Of a DNA stretch of 64,000 bases, positions 51,101-59,254 are shown one piece after another (within the stretch, counting starts at the first letter, position 1; every line of letters starts with the position of its first letter). The notes under the pieces were generated by a model. The model saw only the letters and a list, made by a program, of their open reading frames with translations, was not told where the DNA came from and made no database searches. The stretch is from Streptomyces sp. NRRL F-6492 (GTDB lineage: Bacteria > Actinomycetota > Actinomycetes > Streptomycetales > Streptomycetaceae): NCBI RefSeq assembly GCF_001280125.1, contig NZ_LGEG01000013.1:45563-109562 (forward strand), read 5' to 3'. A program made the position numbers and the translations under genes.

Positions 51101-51378
51101 TCACCGCGATCGTGCTCATCAAGACCAGCGTGGACCGCATCCCCGAGATCGCCGAGTCGATCGCGGCGCTCGACAGCGTCAGCGAGGTCTTCTCGGTGAC
51201 CGGTACGTACGACCTGATCGCCATGGTCCGGGTGCCGCGCCACGACGACCTGGCGGACGTGATCCCCGGCAGCATCAGCAAGATCCCGGGCGTCGAGGCC
51301 ACGGACACGCACGTCGCGTTCCGCACGTACTCGCAGCACGACCTGGAGGCGGCCTTCGCCATCGGTCTGGAGTCCTGA
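51097..51378 (+). CDS. Stand-alone Lrp/AsnC ligand-binding (RAM) domain
   Basis: A 93-residue protein consisting only of the RAM domain of Lrp/AsnC regulators: ITAIVLIKTSVDRIPEIAES at the start, GTYDLIAMVRVPRHDDL in the middle and ATDTHVAFRTYS at the end; no helix-turn-helix. Such domains bind amino acids and assemble in rings. The GTG at 51097 overlaps the rhomboid stop (GTGA) and has AGGGAGA upstream. What it regulates, if anything, is unknown. Confidence 0.85.
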   Translation: MITAIVLIKTSVDRIPEIAESIAALDSVSEVFSVTGTYDLIAMVRVPRHDDLADVIPGSISKIPGVEATDTHVAFRTYSQHDLEAAFAIGLES

Positions 51379-51397
51379 GGCTCCGCGGGCGCGCACA

Positions 51398-51435
51398 GGG
51401 TGAAGGGGCCTCCCGGTCGGGAGGCCCCTTCACCC
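51398..51435. terminator. Bidirectional terminator
   Basis: A perfect 17-bp stem (51398-51414 with 51419-51435) with a GGTC loop lies between the RAM gene (plus) and the aminotransferase (minus). Confidence 0.85.
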
Positions 51436-51449
51436 GTACGAGTGAGTGA

Positions 51450-52859
51450 TCAGCCGCGGTCCGGGACGCAGCGGCCGTCCTCGGTGCGGTACTTCCACCG
51501 GGCGCCGTCCCGGACGAGCTCCTTCACGGCGCCGACGAACCGCTCCACGTGCTCGTCGGGCGTACCGGCGCCGAAGCTCACCCGGATGGCGTTGAGCGAC
51601 CGCTCGCCGGGCGCGGCCTCGGGGGCGCCGCACTCGCCCGGGTCCTGCGGGTCGCTGCCGAGCAGGGTGCGGACCAGCGGGTGGGCGCAGAAGAGGCCGT
51701 CGCGGACGCCGATGCCGTACTCGGCGGAGAGCGCGGCGGCGAAGTGGGAGCTGTTCCAGCCCTCCACGACGAAGGAGATGACGCCGACGCGGGGGGAGTC
51801 GTCGCCGAAGAGCGAGAGGACCCGGACCTCGGGGACCTCGGCCAGGCCCGCGCGGACCGTGGCGATCAGGTGGTTCTCGCGGGCGACGAGGGCGTCGAAG
51901 CCGGCCTCGGTGAGCGCCTTGCAGGCGGAGGCGATCGAGTAGACCCCGATGACGTTCGGGGAACCGGCCTCGTGCCGGGCCGCGGTGGTGTGCCACTCCA
52001 CGTCCACACCACCGTCGGCCCGACGCGCCACCTTGCGGGAGGCGCCGCCGCCCGCGAGGTAGGGCTGGGAATCCTGGAGCCAGTCGGCGCGGCCGGCGAG
52101 GACGCCGGAGCCGAAGGGCGCGTACAGCTTGTGCCCGGAGAAGGCGACCCAGTCCACGTCGAGTTCGGTCACGGAGACCGGGTGGTGGGGCGCGAGCTGG
52201 GCGGCGTCGAGCACGATCCGGGCGCCGTGGGCGTGCGCGGCGGCGGCCAGTTCCTTGACCGGCCACAGCTCGCCGGTGACGTTGGAGGCGCCGGTGACGC
52301 AGACCAGGGCGGGGCCGTACGGGTCGCGGTCGGCGAGCGCCCGCTCCAGGGTCTCGACGGCCTGGGCCTGGGTGCGGGGCGCGTTGAGGTAGGTGACCCG
52401 GGCGTCGCGCCACGGCAGCAGCGAGGCGTGGTGCTCGGTCTCGAAGACGAAGACCTGGCAGTCGGCCGGGACCGCGGCGGCGAGCAGGTTGAGCGAGTCG
52501 GTGGTGGAGCGGGTGAAGACGACCTGGTCGCCGGGGCGGCAGTCGAGGAACTCGGCAACGGTGGCGCGGCTGTTCTCGAAGAGGTCGGTGGAGAGCTGGG
52601 AGAGGTAGCCGGCGCCGCGGTGGACGCTGCCGTAGTACGGGGCGTACGCGGCGACGTCGTCCCAGACCCGCTGGAGGGCCGGGGCGCTGGCCGCGTAGTC
52701 GAGCGCCGCGTAGGTCACCTCGCCGCCGGTGACGAGCGGGACGGTCACGTCCCGGCCGAGGACGGGCAGCGGGGCGGCGCAGCAGGGGTCGGCGGACTCG
52801 GCGGCGGTCTCGACGGCCTCGGCGACGGGGGTGGCGGCGGCGTTCGGGCGTGCGGACAT
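51450..52859 (-). CDS. Class V aminotransferase / cysteine desulfurase-like PLP enzyme
   Basis: A 469-residue PLP enzyme of the NifS/CsdA group. The Schiff-base Lys is Lys244 in AFSGHKLYAPFGSG; VLDAAQLAPHH holds the PLP-binding Asp, and THNSLN-like TRSTTDSLNLL and HHASLLPW are conserved. A C-terminal FCAHPLVRTLLG could carry the desulfurase Cys but a mobile Cys loop is not obvious. The gene is controlled by a SAM-IV riboswitch, so it most likely works in sulfur amino acid metabolism. ATG 52859 has GGGAGATA upstream. Confidence 0.88.
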   Translation of the reverse strand: MSARPNAAATPVAEAVETAAESADPCCAAPLPVLGRDVTVPLVTGGEVTYAALDYAASAPALQRVWDDVAAYAPYYGSVHRGAGYLSQLSTDLFENSRATVAEFLDCRPGDQVVFTRSTTDSLNLLAAAVPADCQVFVFETEHHASLLPWRDARVTYLNAPRTQAQAVETLERALADRDPYGPALVCVTGASNVTGELWPVKELAAAAHAHGARIVLDAAQLAPHHPVSVTELDVDWVAFSGHKLYAPFGSGVLAGRADWLQDSQPYLAGGGASRKVARRADGGVDVEWHTTAARHEAGSPNVIGVYSIASACKALTEAGFDALVARENHLIATVRAGLAEVPEVRVLSLFGDDSPRVGVISFVVEGWNSSHFAAALSAEYGIGVRDGLFCAHPLVRTLLGSDPQDPGECGAPEAAPGERSLNAIRVSFGAGTPDEHVERFVGAVKELVRDGARWKYRTEDGRCVPDRG

Positions 52860-53027
52860 GGCGGTATCTCCCGGCGGGCGGTGCGGAATGGCTTCGGTGA
52901 TCCCGTACGCGGCCGGACACGGCGGGGTACGGGTGAGACCTCGGAAGACGTGGGGGTACGCGGAAGGGACCCCGGTCCGAGGGTGAAGAAGGGGCGGATT
53001 CGCCCTATCGCATTCGCTTGCTCACGG

Positions 53028-53067
53028 AAAAAGCTCCTCGAGAGACCAGGACCCCTGGTGTTCGAGG
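53028..53067 (-). terminator. Riboswitch-controlled intrinsic terminator
   Basis: On the minus strand a 15-bp imperfect stem (53036-53050 with 53054-53067) is followed by GAGCTTTTTCCG. It follows the SAM-IV aptamer at once and reuses bases of its 3' arm. Confidence 0.85.
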
Positions 53068-53185
53068 GGTCCGCGCTTGCCGTAGACCTCGCTGCCTACG
53101 GCCTGGTCATCACCCGGGGCACCCCGCCACGGACGGAGGGTTGCCGGACAGCAAGCCGGGGCCAAAACGCTGTCACTCGTGACCT
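53068..53185 (-). ncRNA. SAM-IV riboswitch
   Basis: On the minus strand the aptamer reads AGGTCACGAGTGACAGCG, then GCCCCGGCTTGCTGTCC, GGCAACCCTCCGTCCG, GGCGGGGTGCCCCGGGTGATGACC and CGGCAAGCGCGGACC (given in parts), which are the SAM-IV core elements including the GGCAACC internal loop and the 3' GGCAAGCGCGG segment. Binding of S-adenosylmethionine should favour the terminator at 53028-53067 and stop the aminotransferase transcript. Confidence 0.92.
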
Positions 53186-53222
53186 GAAGAGCATCCTGCC
53201 ACATGATCGCGGATGCGCAAGA

Positions 53223-53247
53223 CCCCGGTCCGCATGCTGGACCGGGG
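53223..53247 (-). terminator. trpD terminator
   Basis: CCCCGGTCC / GGACCGGGG, a 9-bp stem with a GCATGCT loop, 24 bp after the trpD stop on the minus strand. Confidence 0.65.
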
Positions 53248-53270
53248 CCGTGCGGCGAAGGGGCCGGGGA

Positions 53271-54335
53271 CTACGCGTTGCTGACGGCGATCCAGCGCTC
53301 CAGGGCCCGGCGGGCGGCGCCGGAGTCGATCGCCTCGGCGGCCCTCTCGACGCCGGCGCGGATCTGCTCCACCAGGGTGCCGTCCCCCGGCGCGAGGGCC
53401 GTGAGGGCCGCCGCCGAGTTGAGCAGCACCGCGTCCCGCACCGGACCGGTCTCCCCGGCGAGCAGCCGGCGGGCCACGTCGGCGTTGTACGAGGCGTCCG
53501 CGCCGCGCAGCGCCTCCACGGGCACCAGGTCGATGCCGGCGTCGCGCGGGTCGAAGGCCTCCTCCCGCACCGCGCCGTCGCGGACCACCCAGACCCGCGA
53601 GGTGGCCGTGGTGGTCAGCTCGTCGAGTCCGTCGTCGCCGCGGAAGACCAGGGCGGAGGAGCCGCGCTCGGCGAGCACCCCGGCCATGATCGGGGCCATC
53701 CGGGCGTCGGCGACGCCGGTCGCCTGGGCCCGGACGCGGGCCGGGTTGGTGAGCGGACCGAGGAAGTTGAAGGTGGTCCGGATGCCGAGTTCCTTGCGGG
53801 CCGCGGCGACGTGCCGCAGCGCCGGGTGGAACTTCACCGCGAAGCAGAAGGTGATGCCGGCCTCCTCGGCGACCTCGGCGACCCGGCGCGGGGTCAGCTC
53901 CAGGTTGACGCCGAGCTTCTCCAGGACGTCGGAGGCGCCGGAGGCGGAGGAGGCCGCCCGGTTGCCGTGCTTGACGACCTTGGCGCCGGTGCCGGCGACC
54001 ACGATCGCCGACATGGTGGAGATGTTGACGGTCTTGGCGCCGTCGCCGCCGGTGCCGACGATGTCGACGGAGGGGCCGGGGACCTCGATCGTGTTGGCGT
54101 GCTCGTACATCGTCCGGACGAGCCCGGCGATCTCCTCGACGGTCTCGCCCTTGGCGCGCAGGGCGACCGCGAAGCCGGCGATCTGCGCGTCGGTGGCCTC
54201 GCCGCGCAGGATGCGGTCCATGGCCCAGGCGGTGTCCTCGGCGCTCTGGTCGCGGCCGGACAGCAGGCCGTCCAGGACGACGGGCCAGGAGCGGCCCGCC
54301 GTGGTAGGTCCTCCAGCGGGGGTCGCAGCGCTCAT
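53271..54335 (-). CDS. trpD: Anthranilate phosphoribosyltransferase
   Basis: A 354-residue enzyme that joins anthranilate to PRPP, the second step of tryptophan synthesis. PRPP-binding [13 protein letters not shown] is near residue 95, [18 protein letters not shown] near 121, the second metal site DDGLDELTT near 233 and [10 protein letters not shown] near 178. ATG 54335 has CAGGAG upstream. It stands apart from trpEG (26 kb away) and lies just before the SAM-IV controlled gene. The M. tuberculosis trpD is also next to ctaE and qcr genes. Confidence 0.96.
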   Translation of the reverse strand: MSAATPAGGPTTAGRSWPVVLDGLLSGRDQSAEDTAWAMDRILRGEATDAQIAGFAVALRAKGETVEEIAGLVRTMYEHANTIEVPGPSVDIVGTGGDGAKTVNISTMSAIVVAGTGAKVVKHGNRAASSASGASDVLEKLGVNLELTPRRVAEVAEEAGITFCFAVKFHPALRHVAAARKELGIRTTFNFLGPLTNPARVRAQATGVADARMAPIMAGVLAERGSSALVFRGDDGLDELTTTATSRVWVVRDGAVREEAFDPRDAGIDLVPVEALRGADASYNADVARRLLAGETGPVRDAVLLNSAAALTALAPGDGTLVEQIRAGVERAAEAIDSGAARRALERWIAVSNA

Positions 54336-54394
54336 GGCAGCTCCTGGTCATCATCACGTGACGGATACGGCTCCACCCTATCGACCCCCCGGGA

Positions 54395-54436
54395 CGGCGA
54401 AGAGCCCCGTCCATCGAATGGACGGGGCTCTCGCCG
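54395..54436 (-). terminator. Terminator of the ctaE-qcrCAB operon
   Basis: A long stem (arms 54395-54414 and 54418-54436 with one bulge), GC-rich, directly downstream of the qcrB stop; on the minus strand the 3' side runs into GGCGAAGAG and toward trpD. Confidence 0.7.
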
Positions 54437-54469
54437 TGGCGAACTTCAGGAGGTCAGGAGTTCAGGTGA

Positions 54470-56095
54470 TCAGTGGTGGCCGTGGCCGCTCTGGATCTCC
54501 TTGTACTCCTCGACGGTGGGCTTGGCGATCTGGCTGTCGTCGCCGTAGTAGCTCTTGTTGAGCCTGACCCGCAGCTTCTCCAGGCGGCCGACCTTCCGCT
54601 CGACGCCGTTCTCGTCGACGGCCGGCGGCAGCGCGGCGGGCTCGTACTGCTCGTGCGCCGTGAGGCGGTGCAGCTCGCCCTGGCTGAGCGGCTCGTGGAC
54701 CTCGACGAACTCGCCGTGCGGCAGGCGCTTGATGATGCCCGACTCGCGGCCGTGCAGCACCTTGTCCTTGTCCCGGCGCTGGAGGCCGAGGCAGATGCGC
54801 TTGGTGACGATGAACGCGATGACCGGACCGGCGAAGAAGAAGATCCGCACGAACCAGGTGATCGAGTTGAGCGACAGGTGGAAGTGGGTCGCCCAGAGGT
54901 CGTTTCCACCACCCACGAGCATGATCATGTACGCGGTGATCCAGGCGACGCCGAAGGCGGTGCGCGTCGGAGCGTTGCGCGGGCGCTGCGCGATGTGGTG
55001 CTCGCGCTTGTCGCCGGTGATCCAGGACTCGATGAACGGGTAGACCGCGATCGCGGCGAGGACCGCCGGGAAGATCGCCAGCGGGATCATCACGCCCAGG
55101 ACGAGCGTGTGGCCCCAGAGGTTGATCTCCCAGCCGGGCATGACGCGGATCAGACCCTCGGCGAAGCCCATGTACCAGTCGGGCTGGGCGCCGGTGGACA
55201 CCTGGTCCGGGCGGTACGGGCCGAGGGCCCAGATCGGGTTGATCGAGGCGATCGCCGCGATGACCGCGATGACGCCGAAGACCAGGAAGAAGAAGCCTCC
55301 GGCCTTCGCCATGTACACGGGCAGCAGCGGCATGCCGACGACGTTCTTGTTCGTGCGGCCGGGGCCCTCGAACTGGGTGTGCTTGTGGACGAACACCAGG
55401 ATGAGGTGGGCGACCATCAGGCCCAGCATGATGCCGGGCAGCAGCAGCACGTGCGCCGAGTAGAACCGGGCGACGAAGTCGCCGCCGGGGAACTCCCCGC
55501 CGAACAGGAACATCGAGAGGTACGTGCCGACGATCGGCACGGACAGGATCGCGCCCTGCATGAAGCGGACACCGGTGCCGGAGAGCAGGTCGTCCGGGAG
55601 CGAGTAACCGGTGAAGCCGGTGAACATGCCCAGGAAGAACAGCAGGAAGCCGAACAGCCAGTTGATCTCACGCGGCTTGCGGAACGCGCCGGTGAAGAAG
55701 ACGCGCATCATGTGCACGAACATGCCGGCGAGGAAGATCAGCGCCGCCCAGTGGTGGATCTGCCGGATGAGCAGACCGCCGCGCACCTCGAACGAGATGT
55801 GCATGGTCGAGTTGAACGCCTCGGACATCAGCTGTCCCTGGAGCGGGACGTACGACCCGGTGTACTCCACCTCGTTCATCGACGGGTGGAAGAACATCGT
55901 CAGGTAGACGCCCGTCAGGATGATGATGATGAAGCTGTAGAGGCAGATCTCGCCCAGCATGAAGGACCAGTGGTCCGGGAAGATCTTCCGCATGTTGGCC
56001 TTGGCCAGCGTGTAGATCCCCAGGCGGCCGTCGGCCCAGTCGGCGACCCGCTCACCGGCGGGCGCCTTCTTCTTCGTATCGGTCACGGTGCTCAT
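54470..56095 (-). CDS. qcrB: Cytochrome bc1 complex cytochrome b subunit QcrB
   Basis: A 541-residue cytochrome b of the actinobacterial bcc complex, carrying quinol-oxidation sites. The first eight helices hold the haem ligands in HHWAALIFLAGMFVHMMRVF and GGDFVARFYSAHVLLLPGIMLG (in parts); the C-terminal part has PDWYMGFAEGLIRV (the PEWY-like motif is PDWY) and a longer cytoplasmic tail than mitochondrial cytochrome b. ATG 56095 overlaps the qcrA stop (ATGA). It works with qcrA, qcrC and cta subunits as a supercomplex. Confidence 0.97.
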   Translation of the reverse strand: MSTVTDTKKKAPAGERVADWADGRLGIYTLAKANMRKIFPDHWSFMLGEICLYSFIIIILTGVYLTMFFHPSMNEVEYTGSYVPLQGQLMSEAFNSTMHISFEVRGGLLIRQIHHWAALIFLAGMFVHMMRVFFTGAFRKPREINWLFGFLLFFLGMFTGFTGYSLPDDLLSGTGVRFMQGAILSVPIVGTYLSMFLFGGEFPGGDFVARFYSAHVLLLPGIMLGLMVAHLILVFVHKHTQFEGPGRTNKNVVGMPLLPVYMAKAGGFFFLVFGVIAVIAAIASINPIWALGPYRPDQVSTGAQPDWYMGFAEGLIRVMPGWEINLWGHTLVLGVMIPLAIFPAVLAAIAVYPFIESWITGDKREHHIAQRPRNAPTRTAFGVAWITAYMIMLVGGGNDLWATHFHLSLNSITWFVRIFFFAGPVIAFIVTKRICLGLQRRDKDKVLHGRESGIIKRLPHGEFVEVHEPLSQGELHRLTAHEQYEPAALPPAVDENGVERKVGRLEKLRVRLNKSYYGDDSQIAKPTVEEYKEIQSGHGHH

Positions 56096-57144
56096 CCGCG
56101 CTCCCAGAAGGCAGGACCGACGGGCTCGTCGAAGTCGCCGAGCGCCTCCAGGAAGCCCTTGTCGTTCACGCCGATCCGCAGCTGCGGAAGGGGGTGACCG
56201 GCCGGGCCGAAGATGACGCGGGCGCCGTCGGAGAGGTCGAAGGTGGACTGGTGGCACGGGCAGAGGACGTGGTGCGTCTGCTGCTCGTACAGGGAGATCG
56301 GGCAGCCCACGTGGGTGCAGATCTTCGAGAACGCGACGATGCCCTCGTGCGACCACTCGAGCTCGCGCTTGTCCTTGATGTCCTCCGGCTGGATCCGGAC
56401 GATCATCAGGGCGGCCTTGGCGATCTCGGTCTGGAAGTCGTGGTCGTGCTCCGAGAGGCCCTGGGGCATCGCGAAGGTCAGCGAACCGACCGCGACGTCC
56501 TCGGGACGCAGCGGCTCGTGCGTGTTCATGTTGATGAGCTGAAGACCCTTGGCCCACATCGTGGTCCGGAGCTTCTTCTCGGGCAGCGGGCCCATGTCGC
56601 GCAGCAGGACGATGCCGGAGAGCGGTACGAGCGACAGCGCGCCGAACATCGTGTTGCGGATGAGCTTGCGGCGGCCGATGCCGGACTCGGCGGCGCCGGC
56701 CGCGAAGTCCGCCATGACCTTCGCCTTGACCTCGGGCGACGCCGCGATCGGGTGGCGCTCGTCGGCGACCTCGACGTCGGACATCAGGGTGCGGGCCCAG
56801 TGGACCGCGCCCGCGCCGATGAAGAAGAGGGCGGCACCGAGGGTCAGCCCCAGGGCGAAGTTGAGCGCGGACACCCGGCCGAAGGGCCAGATGTACACGA
56901 TCTTGTCGACCGGGAAGATCACGTACGAGGCGATGAAGGCGACGGTGGCCAGCATCGACAGCGTGAACATGAAGGCGACCGCGCGCTCGGACCGACGGGC
57001 GGCCCGCTCGTCGATGTCCTGGATGCGGGGCTTGTGGGGCGGGAGGCCAGGGTCGGCGAACGGGTCGTCGGCGACCTTCACCGCGCCGTGCGCGGTGTCC
57101 TGCCCTGCCGGCAGGTTCTCTTCTGAAATCTCTTGGCTACTCAT
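56092..57144 (-). CDS. qcrA: Cytochrome bc1 Rieske iron-sulfur subunit QcrA
   Basis: A 350-residue Rieske protein with three N-terminal membrane helices (about residues 55-190), the actinobacterial form. The [2Fe-2S] ligands are in CTHVGC (276-281) and CPCHQS (295-300). Joined to qcrC and qcrB by ATGA overlaps on both sides. It moves electrons from quinol to cytochrome cc. Confidence 0.97.
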   Translation of the reverse strand: MSSQEISEENLPAGQDTAHGAVKVADDPFADPGLPPHKPRIQDIDERAARRSERAVAFMFTLSMLATVAFIASYVIFPVDKIVYIWPFGRVSALNFALGLTLGAALFFIGAGAVHWARTLMSDVEVADERHPIAASPEVKAKVMADFAAGAAESGIGRRKLIRNTMFGALSLVPLSGIVLLRDMGPLPEKKLRTTMWAKGLQLINMNTHEPLRPEDVAVGSLTFAMPQGLSEHDHDFQTEIAKAALMIVRIQPEDIKDKRELEWSHEGIVAFSKICTHVGCPISLYEQQTHHVLCPCHQSTFDLSDGARVIFGPAGHPLPQLRIGVNDKGFLEALGDFDEPVGPAFWERG

Positions 57145-57950
57145 GACTTCTTGGCCTTAGCGGTGTGGGCCGCGACCCAGATGGCAACTGCGATCAGCGT
57201 ACCCAGACCGAAGATCCAGCCGAACAGGCCTTCGGAGACGGGGCCGAGGCCACCGAGCGAGAGACCGCCCGGGCTGTCGGCCTTCTCGCCGTTGACGGCC
57301 TGGACGTACGCGATGATGTCCTTCTTCTGCTGCTCCGGCATGGTGGTGTCCGGGAAGGAGGGCATGTTCTGCGGGCCGGTCTGCATGGCCTCGTAGAGGT
57401 GCTTCGGGCTCACGCCTTCGAGGCTCGGGGCGTACTTGCCGTGGGTCAGCGCGCCACCCTCACCGGTGAAGTTGTGGCACTGGGCACAGTTGGTGCGGAA
57501 CAGCTCGCCGCCCTTGGCGGCGTCGGCGCCCGCGGGGTTGTACTGCTTCTCGGACGGCGTGATCGGGCCGGCGCCGAGGGAGGCCACGTACGCGGCGAGC
57601 TGGTCGATCTCGGCCTGCGAGTAGATGACCTTCTTCTTCGGGACCTGGGCGCCCGGCTGCTGGGCCGGCATGCGGCCCGTGCCGACCTGGAAGTCCACGG
57701 AGGCCGAACCGACGCCTACGAGGGAGGGGCCGTCAGTGGTGCCCTGACCGCCGGTTCCGTGGCAGCTGGCGCAGCCGACGGAGTAGAGCTTCTTCCCCTC
57801 CTCGATGGCGAGGGACTGGGCGGTTTCATCGGCCTTCGCCGTGCCCGCGGGCGCGAACGCGGCGTACAGCCCCCCCGTGGCCGCCAGCGCGAGAAGTAGG
57901 ACGACGACCGCCGCCAGCGGATGGCGTCGTCGTGCGGAGAGCTTTTTCAC
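57141..57950 (-). CDS. qcrC: Di-haem cytochrome cc subunit QcrC
   Basis: A 269-residue membrane-anchored di-haem cytochrome c. The haem motifs are CASCH (Cys60-His64) and CAQCH (Cys155-His159); an N-terminal signal/anchor and a C-terminal helix (LFGWIFGLGTLIAVAIWVAAH) hold it in the membrane. It replaces a soluble cytochrome c and passes electrons straight to cytochrome aa3. GTG 57950 has GGGGTAATCC upstream. It lies 74 bp after ctaE in the same operon. Confidence 0.97.
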   Translation of the reverse strand: MKKLSARRRHPLAAVVVLLLALAATGGLYAAFAPAGTAKADETAQSLAIEEGKKLYSVGCASCHGTGGQGTTDGPSLVGVGSASVDFQVGTGRMPAQQPGAQVPKKKVIYSQAEIDQLAAYVASLGAGPITPSEKQYNPAGADAAKGGELFRTNCAQCHNFTGEGGALTHGKYAPSLEGVSPKHLYEAMQTGPQNMPSFPDTTMPEQQKKDIIAYVQAVNGEKADSPGGLSLGGLGPVSEGLFGWIFGLGTLIAVAIWVAAHTAKAKKS

Positions 57951-58024
57951 GGATTACCCCGGTGTCAGGATCTTCTGCGTCGATGCTTGCTGGATGTCTC
58001 GGTCCGCCGTGTCGGCGGAACCGA

Positions 58025-58645
58025 TTACTTGATCATGTAGATCGTGGCGAAGAGGCCGATCCAGACGACATCGACGAAGTGCCAGTAGTAGGACACGACG
58101 ATGGCGGCGGTTGCCTGCTCGTGAGTGAACTTCTTGGCGGCGTACGTCCGGCCCAGGACCAGCAGGAAGGCGATGAGACCGCCCGTCACGTGCAGGCCGT
58201 GGAAGCCGGTGGTCAGGTAGAACACGGAGCCGTAGGGGCCGGACGAGAGCGACATGCCCGCGTCCTTGACCAGCTCGGTGTACTCGAAGACCTGGCCGCC
58301 GATGAAGATCGAACCCATCACGAACGTGATGATGAACCACGTCCTGAGCTTCTTCACGTCGCCCCGCTCGGCGGCGAACACGCCGAGCTGGCAGGTGAGG
58401 GAGGAGAGCACCAGGATCGTGGTGTTGGTCGCCGAGAACGGGAAGGCCAGATGTTCTGCCTGAGCCTTCCAATAGTCGGAGCCCGTCACCGATCGCAGGG
58501 TGAAGTACATCGCGAAGAGGGCCGCGAAGAACATCAGCTCGGAGCTCAACCAGATGATGGTTCCGACGCTGGTGAGGTTCGGTCGATTGACCGACGGGTG
58601 TGCGTGCCCTGTTTCTACTGTCGTTACTGTCGCCACGACCGACAT
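58025..58645 (-). CDS. ctaE: Cytochrome c oxidase subunit III CtaE
   Basis: A 206-residue subunit III with five membrane helices; [20 protein letters not shown] and [19 protein letters not shown] contain the family Glu and His residues. First gene of ctaE-qcrCAB. ATG 58645 lies inside a 21-bp inverted repeat with one-base centre (58636-58656), and little leader is present before it. Confidence 0.96.
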   Translation of the reverse strand: MSVVATVTTVETGHAHPSVNRPNLTSVGTIIWLSSELMFFAALFAMYFTLRSVTGSDYWKAQAEHLAFPFSATNTTILVLSSLTCQLGVFAAERGDVKKLRTWFIITFVMGSIFIGGQVFEYTELVKDAGMSLSSGPYGSVFYLTTGFHGLHVTGGLIAFLLVLGRTYAAKKFTHEQATAAIVVSYYWHFVDVVWIGLFATIYMIK

Positions 58646-58656
58646 TATGTCGGTCG
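58636..58656. promoter_or_regulatory. 21-bp palindrome across the ctaE start codon
   Basis: CGACCGACAT, T, ATGTCGGTCG form perfect 10-bp arms around one base, covering the ATG at 58645-58643 (minus). As DNA it could be an operator; as RNA it forms a hairpin with the AUG in the loop. Confidence 0.55.
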
Positions 58657-58847
58657 CTTATCCCGCCCTCACTCCGGGGGGTGCCGTTCGGAGTGTCAGG
58701 GGGGTGTGTCCAGCCCGAACGGCCCAGTGCGAAGCCTCCGGGAGACCCTTCGAACGGGTGTTGAACGGCTGTTGACGAGCTGTGGACCGGAGTAGCATCC
58801 GCCGCATCGGTCGACGACCTTCCCACGGACTTCCCCACGGAGGAACG

Positions 58848-59249
58848 ATGCAGTCGAGTGCCACGGTCCTGGTCTACAGCGACGACGCGAACACCCGGGC
58901 GCAGGTGCGCCTGGCGGTCGGACGCAGGCCCGCGGCCGACGTTCCCCCGGTCGAGTTCGTGGAGTGCGCCACACTGCCCGCGGTCCTCGCGCGCCTGGAC
59001 GAGGGCGGGATCGACGTCTGCGTCCTGGACGGCGAGGCCGTGCCGGCGGGCGGCATGGGCGTCTGCCGGCAGATCAAGGACGAGGTCTTCCGGTGCCCGC
59101 CGGTGCTGCTGCTCATCGGGCGCCCGCAGGACGCCTGGCTGGCCACCTGGAGCCGGGCGGACGCCGCGGTCACCCTTCCGGTGGAGCCGGTCGAGTTCGC
59201 GGCGTCCCTGGCCTCCCTGCTGCGCTCCCGCCTCTCGCTCGACGCGTGA
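58848..59249 (+). CDS. Response-regulator-like receiver (pseudo-receiver)
   Basis: A 133-residue single-domain protein resembling a receiver: TVLVYSDDANTRAQVRLAV has the acidic pair near residue 12 and DVCVLDGEAVP the phosphosite Asp, but the conserved Lys loop is ADAAVTLPVEPVEF with no Lys. It has no output domain. ATG 58848 has GGAGGA upstream; a TTGACG...TAGCAT promoter (58772-58777, 58793-58798, 15 bp apart) is likely. It lies divergent from ctaE and convergent with the L,D-transpeptidase; a regulatory role for respiration is only suggested by position. Confidence 0.75.
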   Translation: MQSSATVLVYSDDANTRAQVRLAVGRRPAADVPPVEFVECATLPAVLARLDEGGIDVCVLDGEAVPAGGMGVCRQIKDEVFRCPPVLLLIGRPQDAWLATWSRADAAVTLPVEPVEFAASLASLLRSRLSLDA

Positions 59250-59254
59250 GCTGA

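Noticed and set aside
53005..53025. Six-codon leader ORF after the SAM-IV terminator (GTG...TAG)
   Set aside because: Too short, no SD and no informative codon run.
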